Source: Pictodentalium vernedei (lineage: Eukaryota; Mollusca; Scaphopoda; Dentaliida; Dentaliidae). From it: a stretch of 64,000 bases of DNA. Positions 20,255 through 31,969 of the stretch are shown one piece after another. The position numbers were made by a program, and so were the translations under genes. The stretch is taken from positions 32,503,128-32,567,127 of the forward strand of contig CM062294.1 of NCBI GenBank assembly GCA_031216915.1. Direction: 5' to 3'. Numbering within the stretch: position 1 is the stretch's first letter; the number at the start of each line of letters is the position of its first letter. The notes beneath the pieces are model-generated. The model was not told the DNA's origin. It did no database searches and saw nothing but the letters and a program-made list of their open reading frames with translations.

Positions 20255-22180
20255 TTGCCAGTTGGCGGAAGGTTATCAAACTTTGCGAGAAACTGGATAG
20301 AAGATCAGTGGGTGAGAAGTGTTATCTCGGACGGCCTATGGCTATCATTCCGAGCGAAACACCCACTAACAAGATGTCCGTGTTGGACAAATCTTCCGGC
20401 GGATCCTTTCAAAGGTACAGGCTCTCTTATTAAAGGAAGCAATAGAGGTCGTAGAAATAAAAATTCTCAGGGTTTTTACAGTCACCTGTTCCTTGTACCG
20501 AAGCCAGACAGCTCGTTCCGACCGCTAATAGACTTGAGCTGGATAAACAAGCTAATTGTGGCTCCAAAGTTCTATTTGGAAACCATTTGGTCGGTAAGAG
20601 CGAGCAATCGAGTTAACGACTATGCGGCAAGCATAGATCTATAGGATGCATACTTTCATGTCCTGGTACATCCAGCATTTAGAAATTACCTTCAGTTCAT
20701 CATACAAGGGAAGGTTTATCAGTTCAGAGCAATGTACTTTGGTCTGAACCTGGCTCCCTGGGCATTCACTCGAATAATGAACTCAGTAATGTCATACTTC
20801 CGAGCTCAGTCATCTGCGGTAACGTCGGCTTGCTTGGACAACATTCTGCAGAGATACGGCAACAGAATTATTCCTCAGAACGCTGTTCAGAGTCAACTAC
20901 TATTGCTCCAACATCTCGGTTTCATAGTAAATGAGAAAAAGTTGGATCTAGCTCCATCCAAGTCATTCACTCACTTGGGAATGAGCTTTAAGACTCACAA
21001 CAATCTGGTTCGCCTGCCATTACCCAGAGTGAAGTTGGTCAGTTGTTATGCTCGCTTTTGTCTACACTCAGACGCAATAGCAGCAAGAGAGTTCATGCGA
21101 CTGATGGGGTTGTGCGGTGCGGAGCGGCTGCGGATCTTATTCCAATGGGCCGTCTGCACACGTGTCCTCTCCAGATATTCTTTACTCAGAACTGGAGTGT
21201 GAAGACGCATTCGCTCGAAACCAGTATTGTTTTAATGGATCTAGTAAAACAAAAGGTTCAGATTTGGGCAGACTTTCAGTGGTTAACTCAAGGAGTTCCA
21301 CTGCAGCTTCTGGATCCGGCTTTCACGATTATGACGGACTCGAGTCAGACAGGCTGGGACACTACCCTAAGTCCTGCAGACTCGAGGTGTCAGGGTCTTT
21401 GGGTCTCTCAGTTCCCAGAGAAGCACATAAACATCAAAAAGATGATGTCAATATGGCTTGCACTACAACACTGGATTCACCTAATACCGAACGTCCACGT
21501 TCAAATTCTGTCAGACAAATCGACAGTAGTTGCTTACCTCAGGAACCAAGGTGGCACTCACTCAATTCCATTATGCGATTTAACGGTGCTGATTCTCCTA
21601 TATGTCATGAATCATTGTGTTCATTTCTCTGTCCGTCATATACCGGGTCGCTTGAACTTGTTAGCAGACTCGCACTCTCGGAAAGGTCGCCTGTTGCCAT
21701 CGGAGTGGACTCTCAATAAGCGAATATTCAGACAGATTTGCTACCAGTGGGATCGTCCCATGATAGATCTTTTTGCAACAGACGTGCACAATCAGTTACC
21801 GACATTTGTGTCGCCGTGTCCAGATCATCAAGCGTACGCAGTAGAAACTCTGTCGATTTCATGGGATGGGATGATAGGATACGCATATCCTCCAGCTTCG
21901 TTGATTCAGCAGATTCTGTTGAAGATCAAACAGTCTTGTTGCAAAATCCTGCTAGTAGCACCTCTGTCGTCACAGAAACCTTGGATCAATCTTCTCAGGT
22001 GTCTGTTATGGGACATTCCCCGGAAGCTTCCTCCAAGAGAAGATCTTCTTTTTCAGGGGAAGTCATTCGCACTGAATCACAATCTGGAAGGTCTCAACCT
22101 TCACGTATTTCCATTGTGCGGTCACCTCCTGCACGGAAAACAGTTTACAGGACACGCAGTGGACGCAATTTCTAACTGCA
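20255..22180 (+). pseudogene. RT-RNase H-methyltransferase-like pseudogene of copy D
   Basis: The RT part holds GFYSHLFLVPKPDSSFRPLID. A TAG at 20642-20644 replaces the Lys codon of the DLKDAYFHV motif. YLDD has become CLDN (about 20830), losing the second catalytic Asp. A frameshift lies near 21115-21125. RNase H follows (MTDSSQTGW, ILSDKSTVVAY, RHIPGRLNLLADSHS), then DLFAT and AYPPASLI. An indel near 22125 throws the methyltransferase-like frame directly into the YR frame. Not functional. Confidence 0.82.
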
Positions 22181-23122
22181 GGAGGTCCTCCTCTTCGTTG
22201 AATTATGCAGCAAAGTGGAGGGTTTTCTCTCAGTGTAGGGATCAGTTGATAGACGTATATGATCCGTCCATACCAAATATTGCCTATTTCCTGGTCTACT
22301 TGTTTGACGATCTCAGACTGCAGCCTGTCACTATTAAGGGCAATAGGTCTATGTTATCAGATACCTATGCTCATCATGATAACTTGGCTATTGGATCAAA
22401 TACTTCTTTATCCAAGCTTGTTAGAAATTTCTCTATCAATAGACCTAGAACACTCAGATAAAATTCCTAAGTGGAATTTGGCTTGGGTTCTGTTGAAGCT
22501 CAAAGAAGCTCCTTTTGGGCCATTAGATGTCGTCGAATTCAAATTCTTTACCTATAAAATGGCGTTTCTCTTAGCCTTTGCATCTGCTAGAAGAGTCAGT
22601 GAACTTCATGCATTATCGGTCGATGAATCTCATTATCGTAGTGTGGGTAATACCATTACTCTCACTATGAAAGTGGGGTTTGGGGCTAAGAATCAGATTC
22701 CAGATAAGCGACCGGAGCCTATTGTCATTAAGGCTTTACCGTCCTCGGATTAGACCTTTGCTGTGTCCAGTCAGGGCTATGCGCATTTATAAACGTTGAA
22801 AACATTTCTTTCTGTGATTCCTAACAGAAAGGATATTTCTGTTCATGCTGTCGATAGATGGATTCAGTTGGCAATACGCATTGCCTATGAAACTCTATCT
22901 TCGGATCGACATTCTGTCAATAAGATCTCAGTGCACGAGGTTAGAGCACTGTCCTCTTCTAGGGCCTATTCTGACAGTATAGCCATTACTGATCTCATGA
23001 AGGCTGCATGCTGGACACTGCCCTCTTCATTTACCAAGTTTTACCTGAGAGATTTAGAGTCCATCTCCGGTGACCTTAGATCTTTGGGTCCTCTTTCTCT
23101 TGCTCAGAATGTCATCCATTAG
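22128..23122 (+). pseudogene. Tyrosine recombinase pseudogene of copy D
   Basis: Homologous to the YR of A from AVDAISNCRR to the terminal AQNVIH. Arg (ARRVSEL, about 22590), His/Arg (HEVRALS, about 22936) and Tyr (KFYLRD, about 23040) are all still encoded. The frame is broken near 22456 (an extra base after RTLR) and by a deletion with stop near 22752. Residue changes are mostly conservative, so the domain decayed after divergence from the A/B/C branch. Confidence 0.8.
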
Positions 23123-23184
23123 TGTTACATCTATAAGGTGTTTAGGCAGTCTGTTCCAGCACTGACGCTGTTCCGCTGCCCTCT

Positions 23185-23213
23185 TTGTTCTGAGGAAATT
23201 TATCTCAGAACAA
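23185..23213 (+). other. Post-YR hairpin of copy D
   Basis: TTGTTCTGAG pairs with CTCAGAACAA, 63 bp after the YR stop and before a G run. The sequence differs from the A/B/C stem but pairing is kept. Confidence 0.65.
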
Positions 23214-23731
23214 GGGGAAGGGGGGGGGACGTTTTTTTCCCTTATGATCATCTGGCTTTATAGTGAAAAGCAAGGGAAGACCTCCTTCGGTGTCAGTCGT
23301 CCTGTGTCGGTGCTGGGATGGTTTTAATGTGTAGCTCGATGTGAAGTAATAACTATGTCTCATTTATGTACGGTTTTTAAAGTGTAGCTCACTGTGAAGC
23401 ATTTGTATATGTCACGTGTCAAACGGATGTTAATACACAATCCTCGAATGCTTTTAAATGAGTATAAAGAGTCTCATTTTCTGGACTATCTTCATATATT
23501 GGTTTTCCTTCACCGAATTAGCATAATGGGTTATGCTGGCATTAAATGGAGAATTATATATTATGTAATACTCAATTACACTGTTGGTGTTATGTCTTTC
23601 TCTTTTCTCGAAAAAGAAAAAAACATATATAATTCCTATCTTCTATTCTCATGTGGGAGCTATCCTTTACTGAAGTAATTGAGAGATTGGATTTTCCTTT
23701 AAGTCCTAGGCCCTCCAACCTTTTTACAATT

Positions 23732-23816
23732 CAGCTAGTCTGGACCATTGGTTGTCGTATAAAAATATAAGTTTTAAGTAATTTGTATATTTTTTGTACT
23801 TACCAGTGGCCCAGAC
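23732..23816 (+). repeat. ICR of copy D
   Basis: Complement of D right end plus left end: CAGCTAGTCTGGACCATTGG...TATAAAAATATAAGTTTTAAG...TTACCAGTGGCCCAGAC. Confidence 0.82.
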
Positions 23817-23889
23817 AGGTATGGCCCTCCCATGAGTGGGCACTCATACCTCCCCGCTGTTTATTACATTTAACAGGCAATCTGTAGAA

Positions 23890-24112
23890 AGAATGATGGT
23901 TGGCGCCAATTTCGGTACCTTCCTGGATACTGCACATGTGCAGATCTAAAAAGTATGGATGACCAGATAGGACTTGATTTTTTGGGTTTTGCATGCAAAT
24001 TTTGGGGATTGGGGGGAAAATTTGTGTTTGGCCCTAGATTAATTTGAGTTAGCACCAGCTAGTCTGGGCCATTGGGAAGTATAAAAAATATACAAATTAC
24101 TTAAAATTTATA
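23890..24112 (+). repeat. Right ITR and terminus of copy D
   Basis: Inverted relative to 16941-17135, ending GGGAAGTATAAAAAATATAC...TTATA. Confidence 0.82.
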
Positions 24113-24599
24113 ATTTTTTGTCCAGCTAACTTCTCCCACAATACATATGTATATTAAAGCACATGGTAGAACACGCAGGGGCATCATATGTGTCTTACAT
24201 GAGTGAGTGACAAATCACTTGGCTCTCCAACTCAGTGTGTCCATGTGCTATGCTTCAGTCTAGTTCATGATTTGTTTTCTCTCCGCAGCAATATCTCTGC
24301 AGTGAATGGATGGATTTCACTAAAATTTGGAATGAGGGATCCTCCTGCACATGTTATAATAAAGTTGCCTGCATATTTTTCACCAGGATTATGGTCCTTC
24401 CATTGTCAATTTGTCATGATTTTTTTTGCGTCTGCAGCAATATCTCAGCAGTGAATGGATGGATTTCAGTGAAATTTGGTATGAGGGATCCTTTTGGCAA
24501 GCTACTGCTGTATGTGTTATAAACATGTTGCCCGCATTTTTTCAACAGAGTTACGGTCCTTACAGATCCTTTGTTATTTCCATCACAAACTTTGTCCGC
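24113..24599. repeat. Tandem-repeat element, right part after copy D
   Basis: Continues the unit cut at 16940. Two ~140-bp units follow, starting GCAGCAATATCTCNGCAGTGAATGGATGG (24286 and 24427), with GGGATCCTNCTGCA and GTTATAAA.. motifs. The text near 16225-16330 is a diverged unit of the same kind. Confidence 0.55.
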
Positions 24600-24851
24600 T
24601 TAACCCTTTACCTAACGTGAAAAGCAGACGACACTTGCAAAAAAAATTCTTGAATAACTAATATTTTTCATTTTTTGTCTCAAAAACATAGGTTATGACC
24701 CCTCGTTGGAACGAGCTCGACGAGCTCGTTCCAACGAGGGGTCATAACCTATGTTTTTGAGACAAAAAATGAAAAAAATAGTGAAAATTAATTGGCAATT
24801 TTTGAGAATAGCGCTGGCCGGTTTTGGCCGTTACGTTGGGTAAAGGGTTAA
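24600..24851. mobile_element. piggyBac-like MITE with palindromic core
   Basis: Flanked by TTAA. Ends are CCCTTTACCTAACG and CGTTGGGTAAAGGG. The centre is a near-perfect palindrome about 110 bp long around CGTTGGAACGAGCTCG|ACGAGCTCG. TTAA target and CCCTTT termini are typical of piggyBac; no transposase is present. The neighbouring tandem unit gives the empty site (TTTGTCCGCTTAACTCC). Confidence 0.78.
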
Positions 24852-25274
24852 CTCCTCCTACATTTTTTATTGGATTTTTCTGAAACTTGGTCTGAAGTAT
24901 CAGTATGCATGTGGTCAGGAATTTTCGATGTGACAAATTTTGCATTGTTTCGGCCCTTAGCAAAATTTCCGTCATAAATGCTTGTTTGCTAAACTCCTGC
25001 ATTTTTTATTGGATTTTTATAAAACTTGGTGTGCAGTATGAGTATGACTTATACATGTGATATGGAAAGGAAATTTTGATTTAAATAATTTTTCCAGAGT
25101 TATAGACTTTGTCAACTTTGAATTTACCAAAATTAAATTGCAGCTTTTTGGAAGATATCTTCAGATGCGATTAAAGAAATTAAATGATATTTGGTGAGTG
25201 ACATTATTGGGGTATGAATACATCGATAATGAGATTGGTCCGCATCTTTTTACCAGATTTATGGTCCTTTATGT
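24852..25274. repeat. Degenerate tandem-repeat sequence
   Basis: Repeats the phrase AACTCCTRCATTTTTTATTGGATTTTT.TNAAACTTGGT at 24850 and 24992 (period ~142 bp). No gene seen. Confidence 0.45.
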
Positions 25275-25798
25275 AAAGCTGTAGGTTAACCGAAACCGAA
25301 CCAAGGTTTTTAGTTTTTAAAAAAAAAACGAAACCGTCGACATCCCGTAATCTAAGGTTTTTCGTTTTTTTTAAATACTCTCTTGCTGCAGAAATTCACA
25401 GAATGTATCCATTCCAGTGTAGTGAGAGTACCCAGACACTACTTTGGGAAGGCTACATTCTGTGAATTTCCAACATTTCAGTTTAGTTGTGTTTGCAGCT
25501 TTCCTCAAGTTGCGTGTAGGTGTCAAACCTCAAAAAATGGCCAAGCACAATAAAAGTTCTGTATATTTAGGTAATTATTATATTGGCCTTCCTGATTCTT
25601 CATGTATTATAGCTTATTTTGGGCATTCATTGAGTTTCACTCAATTTCACTACCATTCAGTTATGACTCCGGACATAAGAATGAGTTTTATTGAATTTTA
25701 CTTGGCCTCATGAACAAACCGAAAACCGAACCGAACCGAGGTTTTACTCCACCTGAAAAACCAAAACCGAACAAGAAATTTAAAAACCTACAGCTCTA
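25275..25798. mobile_element. hAT-like non-autonomous DNA element
   Basis: CCTTTATGT occurs at both edges (25266-25274 and 25799-25807), an 8-9-bp target duplication typical of hAT. The inverted ends are (A/T)A(A/G)AGCTGTAGGTT, followed inside by runs of AACCGAACCGAA. An inner inverted repeat (GAAATTCACAGAATGTA and complement) lies at about 25391-25470. No transposase frame is seen. Confidence 0.65.
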
Positions 25799-25807
25799 CC
25801 TTTATGT

Positions 25808-26722
25808 AGTTAGAATTTTTCTGAATTTCTTTAATGATATATTTGTTTACATCAAGTTGTTTTGAGATATGGCCCCCATTGTCTTGAAATTTTAATGAAA
25901 ATTGCACTTTTTCGCATTATAGCTTCAGAAATAAATGCTGGAAAGCTATTTGACATGTTACATTGCTAATAGGTCCGGTTTGATTATGATATGAAAATTT
26001 CCAGCACAGTTATATCCCTTTATGTATTTTGATTTCTTCTCATTTGAAGTTTCCATATGGTTCCTTCAGTTGCGATGAACCAAATGAAGTATTTAACCTT
26101 GTCTCTTGGAGTCCATTCACCATCTCAGTGTTTGTTCATCCATCTTTTCATTTGTCTTGGTCATCTCATACAGGCCAGAAAAAAAGCAGTCTGACATTTT
26201 CAGAATGAGGTACCCAGAGGGTGAATTTGATGATGCTATCTCATACAATGGTTACCTCTTTCTGTTTAGTTTTGAGACCCTCATTCAGATTGAGGTTCAC
26301 AGAGGGTAAATTTAGTGATGCTACCCTGCAAAGCTAAATTCACCCTCTGTTAGGAACCTGCGAATTGTCAGTTTTGATCGAATCGAATTGGAGAAAACGA
26401 ATCGAATTTCAAATCGTACTTCGAATCGAATCACAGTCAATGAATACGTCGTCAAAAGAAAAGGTTTTTTTCTAAAATAATACCCCCAATTATTAAAAGA
26501 CAAACAGTTATGTGGAGTGCATTTTTGTCTCACCACTTCCCACGCTATGAACAGAGATATAAACCAATATACTAGCTATTGATTGAAACGATTCGAATTG
26601 TTGACTTTGTATTTGTATTGCTATTAGGATATTTAGCTTTAGGATATTAGACATTCTTAACAATGTCTTGAACAAGTTCGAAAACTGGTGGAGTTTGAAC
26701 ATACTGAACAGAGTTATGGCCG
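25808..26722. other. Repeat-like spacer left of the split MITE
   Basis: No gene seen. 25808-26330 continues tandem-repeat-type text (ATTTGGT, GAGTTATGG phrases). 26375-26430 has clustered CGAATCGAAT words. 26640-26722 (TTCTTAACAATGTCTTGAAC...CAGAGTTATGGC) matches 42605-42670, the unit on the other side of the nested block. Confidence 0.45.
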
Positions 26723-26795
26723 TTAACCCTTTACCTAACGAATCGCTCACATCTGCCCACGTAATGTGCAAATTCAGCAGTTGAAAAAATATTAT
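26723..26795. mobile_element. piggyBac-like MITE, left piece (split by nested insertions)
   Basis: Begins TTAACCCTTTACCTAACGAATCG and matches the reverse complement of 60430-60504 up to CAGTTGAAAAAATATTAT. The other end lies at 42341-42517; about 15.5 kb of later insertions separate them. Confidence 0.78.
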
Positions 26796-26797
26796 AT

Positions 26798-26999
26798 ATT
26801 TTTATACTGTACCAATGACCCAGACTTAGCTGGTGCTAACTCTAACAAAACCAGGGCCAAACACAAAGTTTGCCCCCCAATCCCCAAAATTTGCATCCAA
26901 AACAAAAAGAAATCATGTCCTAAAGGACCTCCATACTACGCCCCCACTGCGCATGCGCAGTGTGACGGACGTCCCGAAATTGGCGCCAAATATCATTCT
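26798..26999 (+). repeat. Left ITR of copy B
   Basis: Inverted copy of 33691-33890, with NRF1-like palindrome at 26946-26961. Confidence 0.9.
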
Positions 27000-27890
27000 C
27001 TGTTTGGCCCTTCATCAGTCAACATCTCACTGATCTTTGTGCTTGTAAATCTCAGTTTATAGGATGCCAGACACGTAATTTTTGGAGAAATGGTGATTCT
27101 AAGGAGGATAGAAGGAGGAGAGGAAAAGAAGTGACAAAAAAAATAATCAGGGCTGTACTTAAAATTTTTTGATGAAATTATGTTAAGTTGCCTATTTTCG
27201 AGGCATGGGCCTCTTGTTGTCATTCTTGCTAATTGTTGCACTGCTTATTCAGTGTTTCCTCTCCCCTAGCCTTCTAAAGTCCCCCCTTGCAATTCTCCCA
27301 TGCTTTTGGCATATTTTTGAGAAAGTTCATTTCTAAAATTTTCCTGGGAGAGTTGCTTGGATACAGAATGTTTTCTGTTATTTTCCCCATAGTTACGTTT
27401 TCACCCATGGGTGTATAAACGTTGTGTTCTGCATCTTCCATCTGATGTTCTGCAGATTCTCCCCTGGGAGTCTCTGTTTTGCATCAGATAGAGTGTAATT
27501 TTGATGACTGATTCCGGGCCAGTTTTTTCACTGCCTGGAGTCATGTTTTCTGGTGTTTTACAGTACTGTTTGTTTACATTGGCAACAGCCTTTTTTGAGG
27601 GGGGCTGTTTGCCTTTGCTGTAGTTTATCTCACTATAAGATACATTTATATTATCCGTAAGTGTCTCATTAATTATTTAATATAAATTTAAAATTTTTGA
27701 CCACACTTTGCCATCGGATCCATCGGGGCTCAACGTTACTTTTCAGCAACTTGGGCTTTGCTGAAAAAATATTTTTTCAAAATTATTTTGATTTGCAATT
27801 GTTTTTTCATTTATTAATGGATCATGTTATTATGTATCTTTGTGTCAGGGGTTTGTGCGAGTAACTAGGACTTGTTGTTGACTTTTCACA

Positions 27891-29978
27891 ATGAAAGGAG
27901 TTTGTTCAAATTGTAATGGGAAGAAATCTTCCTCTGACTTTCATGATCATTGTATTAATTGTAGTCAGTGTTCTCGCACTAATCCCTGTCCTATATGTCA
28001 ATATTGGGATGATAAACATTGGAAACGTGTGTCACGGTATGTTGTTTCTGGAGAAAGGGCTATGCCGGCTCTTTCTCCGCAAGGTCACTCTACTCTCTCA
28101 GTTTCTATTTCAGAGGAACAAGAACAGGGTGATGTTTCCATGTTATCTTCTACAAGTGTGCGTCCGTCGTCACAAATGAATTCAGAGCTAGCGGCAAAAG
28201 TGCTCATGGAGATTAGACAAATGTCGTCCGCTAGCTCGCCCGGTGTAGCGTCCATTCACCGAATGGTTCGGCAGCCGGGTTCATCCGATGTGGTCCTTGG
28301 GTGATGCGAGCACTATGAACATACTACGTGCACACCCAGTGACGGCGGATAGTAAGCGAGAACGGAGGAAGCCTTTGAGTCCGCTTCCTAGCTCGTCCAG
28401 GTCCAGCCGGGCCGCGAGCGAGAGAGGCCCCTCTCTCGTACAACAACATCTGGGACCAGATGTTGTGGTACAAAATGTGTCGCAAGCGGAGCATACGTCC
28501 GTCGCTCGGGACGCTCCGTTGTATAGGCAGTCCGCGGAGACTGCTAAGGCTTCTTCTTCTCGTCAGCGCACACGACCGCACCTTGGCTGCGTGACCGCCG
28601 ATATATTACCAGCTTCACCGATCAAGGATTCTTCGGCGACCAGGTCACACCATCCGGCAGCCAGGGATTCGAGACCAATGGACTCCGGACGTTCGCATAG
28701 AAAAAGTATGCAGGAGCCATCTGATGCGGAGCTGCCCTCGGCGAAGCAGCGAAAGACTGCGTCTCCGCAGGTCTCGACGCCGGACATTCTTGTGCAGATA
28801 GCACAGCTTATCGCAGCATCCCAGCAGCCGACAGAAACGGTGTTGGATCGAGAATTATCCGGCGGTGCTGGGTCGGTACGCTCCGCCGAAGCATCGGGGG
28901 CGGACGACCGGGAACATCATGAGGTTCGACCGGATGGTGAAAGGGATACGGATGATTTGGAGCTATCCCTTTCGGAACAACATAAAGCTGCCAGGGACTT
29001 CATCCGGCACTTTCTCCCTCAAGTTGTTCCGTCGGGCCAGACTGCTGCGGTTCCGGACAAGAGGATTATAGCGTCATTGGACTCTGAATTTTTTGAGCGG
29101 TTCAGGGACATCGCTCCCGAGTTTCCGTCGCAGTCCAATAATGTTGCAAGAACATTTGAATTATTGAACGACGCTATATTTAAACTTGCTTCCAAGACGG
29201 GGAAAGCAGGTTTCTTGTCCGCTAATACTCTCAACCTGCCTTTCATTAATGCAAGGAATAAATTCGATACGGCAGGACAGGGTATCCCGAGAGTTCCTCT
29301 GCGTATGGACGACGAGGCGGAAGACTTAGAGCTATCATTACCGTCGTCGGCTTCTATTCCAACCGCAGTGTTGGAAACAGCTATTGCGTCTAACAGAGCC
29401 AATTTAGATGCCTTATCTTACGCAGATCACCTTACTAAGGCGTTATCACTGCGCCTTCAAGGGAAAGAGTTTCAGGATATACAATCCTCTTTAAGACTTC
29501 TTTCAAGGGCAGTAGCTTATTCCACGTGTAACTCCGCCCTTTCAGTGGCAAATCTGAAGTTGGTTAGACGTGACGCAGCCCTAGCTACATCCACACTTGT
29601 GGATTCTAAGGTGAAGAACTCTCTTAGAGTCGCTTCGGTCTCCGGAGAACTTCTCTTTGACGGCAAGCTTTCTGCTATTTATGATAAAATTACAAAGCTT
29701 CGGATTCTCTGTTGTTCAAATCTGCCTCTAAGAAGCCGGATACAGCAGACAAGACTAAGACAGGCACTTCTGGGTCTAATGCGCCCAAGAGAGGTTCCTA
29801 TAGAGGTTCCAGTGCGTCCTCTTGGTCTTATTCGAGAGACCGTCAGGGTAGCGACTCTCGTTCGGGACGTCCTTCGGGCCGGGACAATCGGTCGGACGCC
29901 CCGAGGTCGACGGGGCGAGGTGTGGGTCGTGGAGGACGTGGTTTCTCCTACCGCAGGCCTCGCAGGTCCAGGAGGTGA
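27891..29978 (+). pseudogene. Gag-like ORF1 of copy B, frameshifted
   Basis: Starts at ATG 27891 and follows A almost codon for codon. An ~11-bp deletion near 28296 (A has CAGGAGGAAATT) and a 4-bp deletion near 29697 break the frame. Between and after these, the Cys cluster, capsid-like core and Arg/Gly-rich tail are all recognisable, ending in RRPRRSRR at 29976. After the second deletion the gag reading runs into the RT frame, an accidental fusion. Confidence 0.84.
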
Positions 29979-29999
29979 TGGCTTAAACCTCTATCGCGT

Positions 30000-31969
30000 A
30001 CCGGTTGGCGGAAAGTGGTCGAGCTTTTCACAAGAATGGGTGTCGATTACGGACGACCCTTGGGTGAGAGGAGTGACTTTGGAAGGTCTAAAGATATCCT
30101 TCAAATGAAAGCCTCCATTAACTCGAAGTCCAAAGTGGACTCAACTTCCGTCAAATCCACAGAAAAGAGATGCTCTGTTATCAGAGGTGCAGTCTCTTTT
30201 AATGAAGAACGCGGTAGAGGTCGTAGAAAACCAGGAAACTCCGGGATTCTACAGCCATCTGTTTCTGGTTCCGAAACCAGACGGCTCGTTCCGTCCAGTC
30301 ATAGATTTGAGCTGGATAAACAAGCTGATTGTCGCTCCGAAATTTTATATGGAGACGATTCGGTCGGTCAGAGCGAGTATTCGGGTGAACGATTATGCAA
30401 CAAGCATAGATCTCAAAGATGCGTACTTTCACGTCATGGTACATCCGCCATTCCGAAAGTATCTATGCTTCGCAGTCCTAGGAGTGGTGTATCAATTCCG
30501 GGCGATGTGCTTCGGATTGAATCTAGCACCCTGGGCTTTCACTCGGGTAATGAACTCGGTAATGATCTATTTCCGAGCTCATTCGTCTGCGGTAACGTCG
30601 GGCCTACCTGGATGACATTCTTCAGAGGTACGGCAATGAGTTAACGCTTCAGAACGATGTTCAGAATCTACTTCTATTGCTCCGACGTCTCGGTTTTATA
30701 GTAAACGAGGAGAAGTCGGATCTGGTGCCGTCCAAGTCATTCACTCATCTGGGAATGAGCTTCGAGACGCACAACAATCTCGTTCGTCTGCCGTTAACCA
30801 GAGCGAAATTAGTCAGTTGTTACGCTCGCTATTGTCTGCACGCAGACAAAGTCACAGCGAGAGAATTTATGAGACTGATAGGTCTGTGTGGAGCCGCTGC
30901 GGATCTCATTCCGATGGGGCGGTTATGCACACGTCCTCTTCAAATTTTCTTGACTCAGAATTGGAGTGTGAAAATTCATTCGCTCGATGTAGACGTTCTC
31001 TTGTCAGATCAAGTGAAACAAGAGATTCAGACTTGGGCAAACATTCAGTGGTTAACTCAGGGAGTTCCGCTGCAGTTGCCGGATCCGAGTTTTACCATTA
31101 TGACGGATGCCAGTCAAACAGGTTGGGGAATATCATTAATCCCAACGGATTCGAGATGCCAGGGTCTTTGGGATCCGCAATTCCTGTGCAAGCACATAAA
31201 CATCAAGGAAATGATGTCAATTTGGCTTGCGTTACGTCACTGGATGGACATTATTCACAATGCTCATGTCCAAATCCTATCCGACAATACGACAGTAGTG
31301 GCGTATATACGGAATCAGGGAGGCACACATTCAGTTCCGTTGTTCAATCTAACGGAAAGAATCCTTCTGTTTGCGCTAGAACATCACATTCTTCTTTCGG
31401 TCCGTCACATACCGGGTCGTCTGAATGTGCTAGCAGACTCCCTTTCACGAAAGGGTCGCTTGTTGCCGTCAGAATGGACCCTCAACAAACAAGTATTCAA
31501 TCAGATTTGCTACCAATGGGAACGGCCAATGATAGACTTATTTGCGACACATCTCAACAATCAGTTGCAGACGTATGTGTCTCCGTGTCCGGATCCAAGA
31601 GCATTTGCAGTAGACGCTCTGTCGATCCCTTGGGACGGAATGATAGGATATGCGTATCCTCCAGCGCCGTTAATTCAACAAGTATTGCTAAAGATAAAAC
31701 AATCTCAATGCAAGATTCTGTTGGTAGCATCTCTGTCGCCACAGAGACCGTGGATAAATCTACTCAGGTGTCTGTTGTGGGACCTACCGCGAAAGCTTCC
31801 TCCACGGGAGGATCTTCTTTCGCAGGGGAAATCGCGCCAACTCCATCACAACCCGCAAGGTCTCAACCTTCACGTTTTTCCGTTGTGCGGTCCTTCTTGC
31901 ATGGCAAGCACTTTACAGGACGAGCAGTGGACGCGATTTCTAACTGTAGGAGGACCTCCTCTTCGCTAA
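30000..31969 (+). pseudogene. RT-RNase H-methyltransferase-like ORF of copy B, disrupted
   Basis: A CGA-to-TGA stop at 30106-30108 (A and C have CGA in SFKRKPP) and an extra G near 30600 just before the YLDD motif break the frame. Downstream, 30677-31969 is open and encodes the RNase H residues (MTDASQTGWG, NIKEMM, ILSDNTT, RHIPGRLNVLADSLS) and the DLFAT/AYPPAPLI segment. It lacks a translatable polymerase. Confidence 0.84.

Larger units (their letters stand above)
16941..24112 (+). mobile_element. DIRS-type copy D (older subfamily)
   Basis: Left end ATTTTTATACAACAACC at 16941, right end near TTAAAATTTATA at 24112, ICR at 23732-23816. The ends read CCAATGGCCCAGAC where A, B, C and E have CCAATGACCCAGAC, so D and F form a separate branch. 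All three coding segments are present but broken. A TTAA-flanked MITE lies in its leader. D interrupts a tandem-repeat unit without target duplication. Confidence 0.88.

Noticed and set aside
24600..24620. TTAACCC as telomere-like repeat
   Set aside because: It occurs once at each MITE end as a TTAA target plus CCCTTT terminus, not in tandem.
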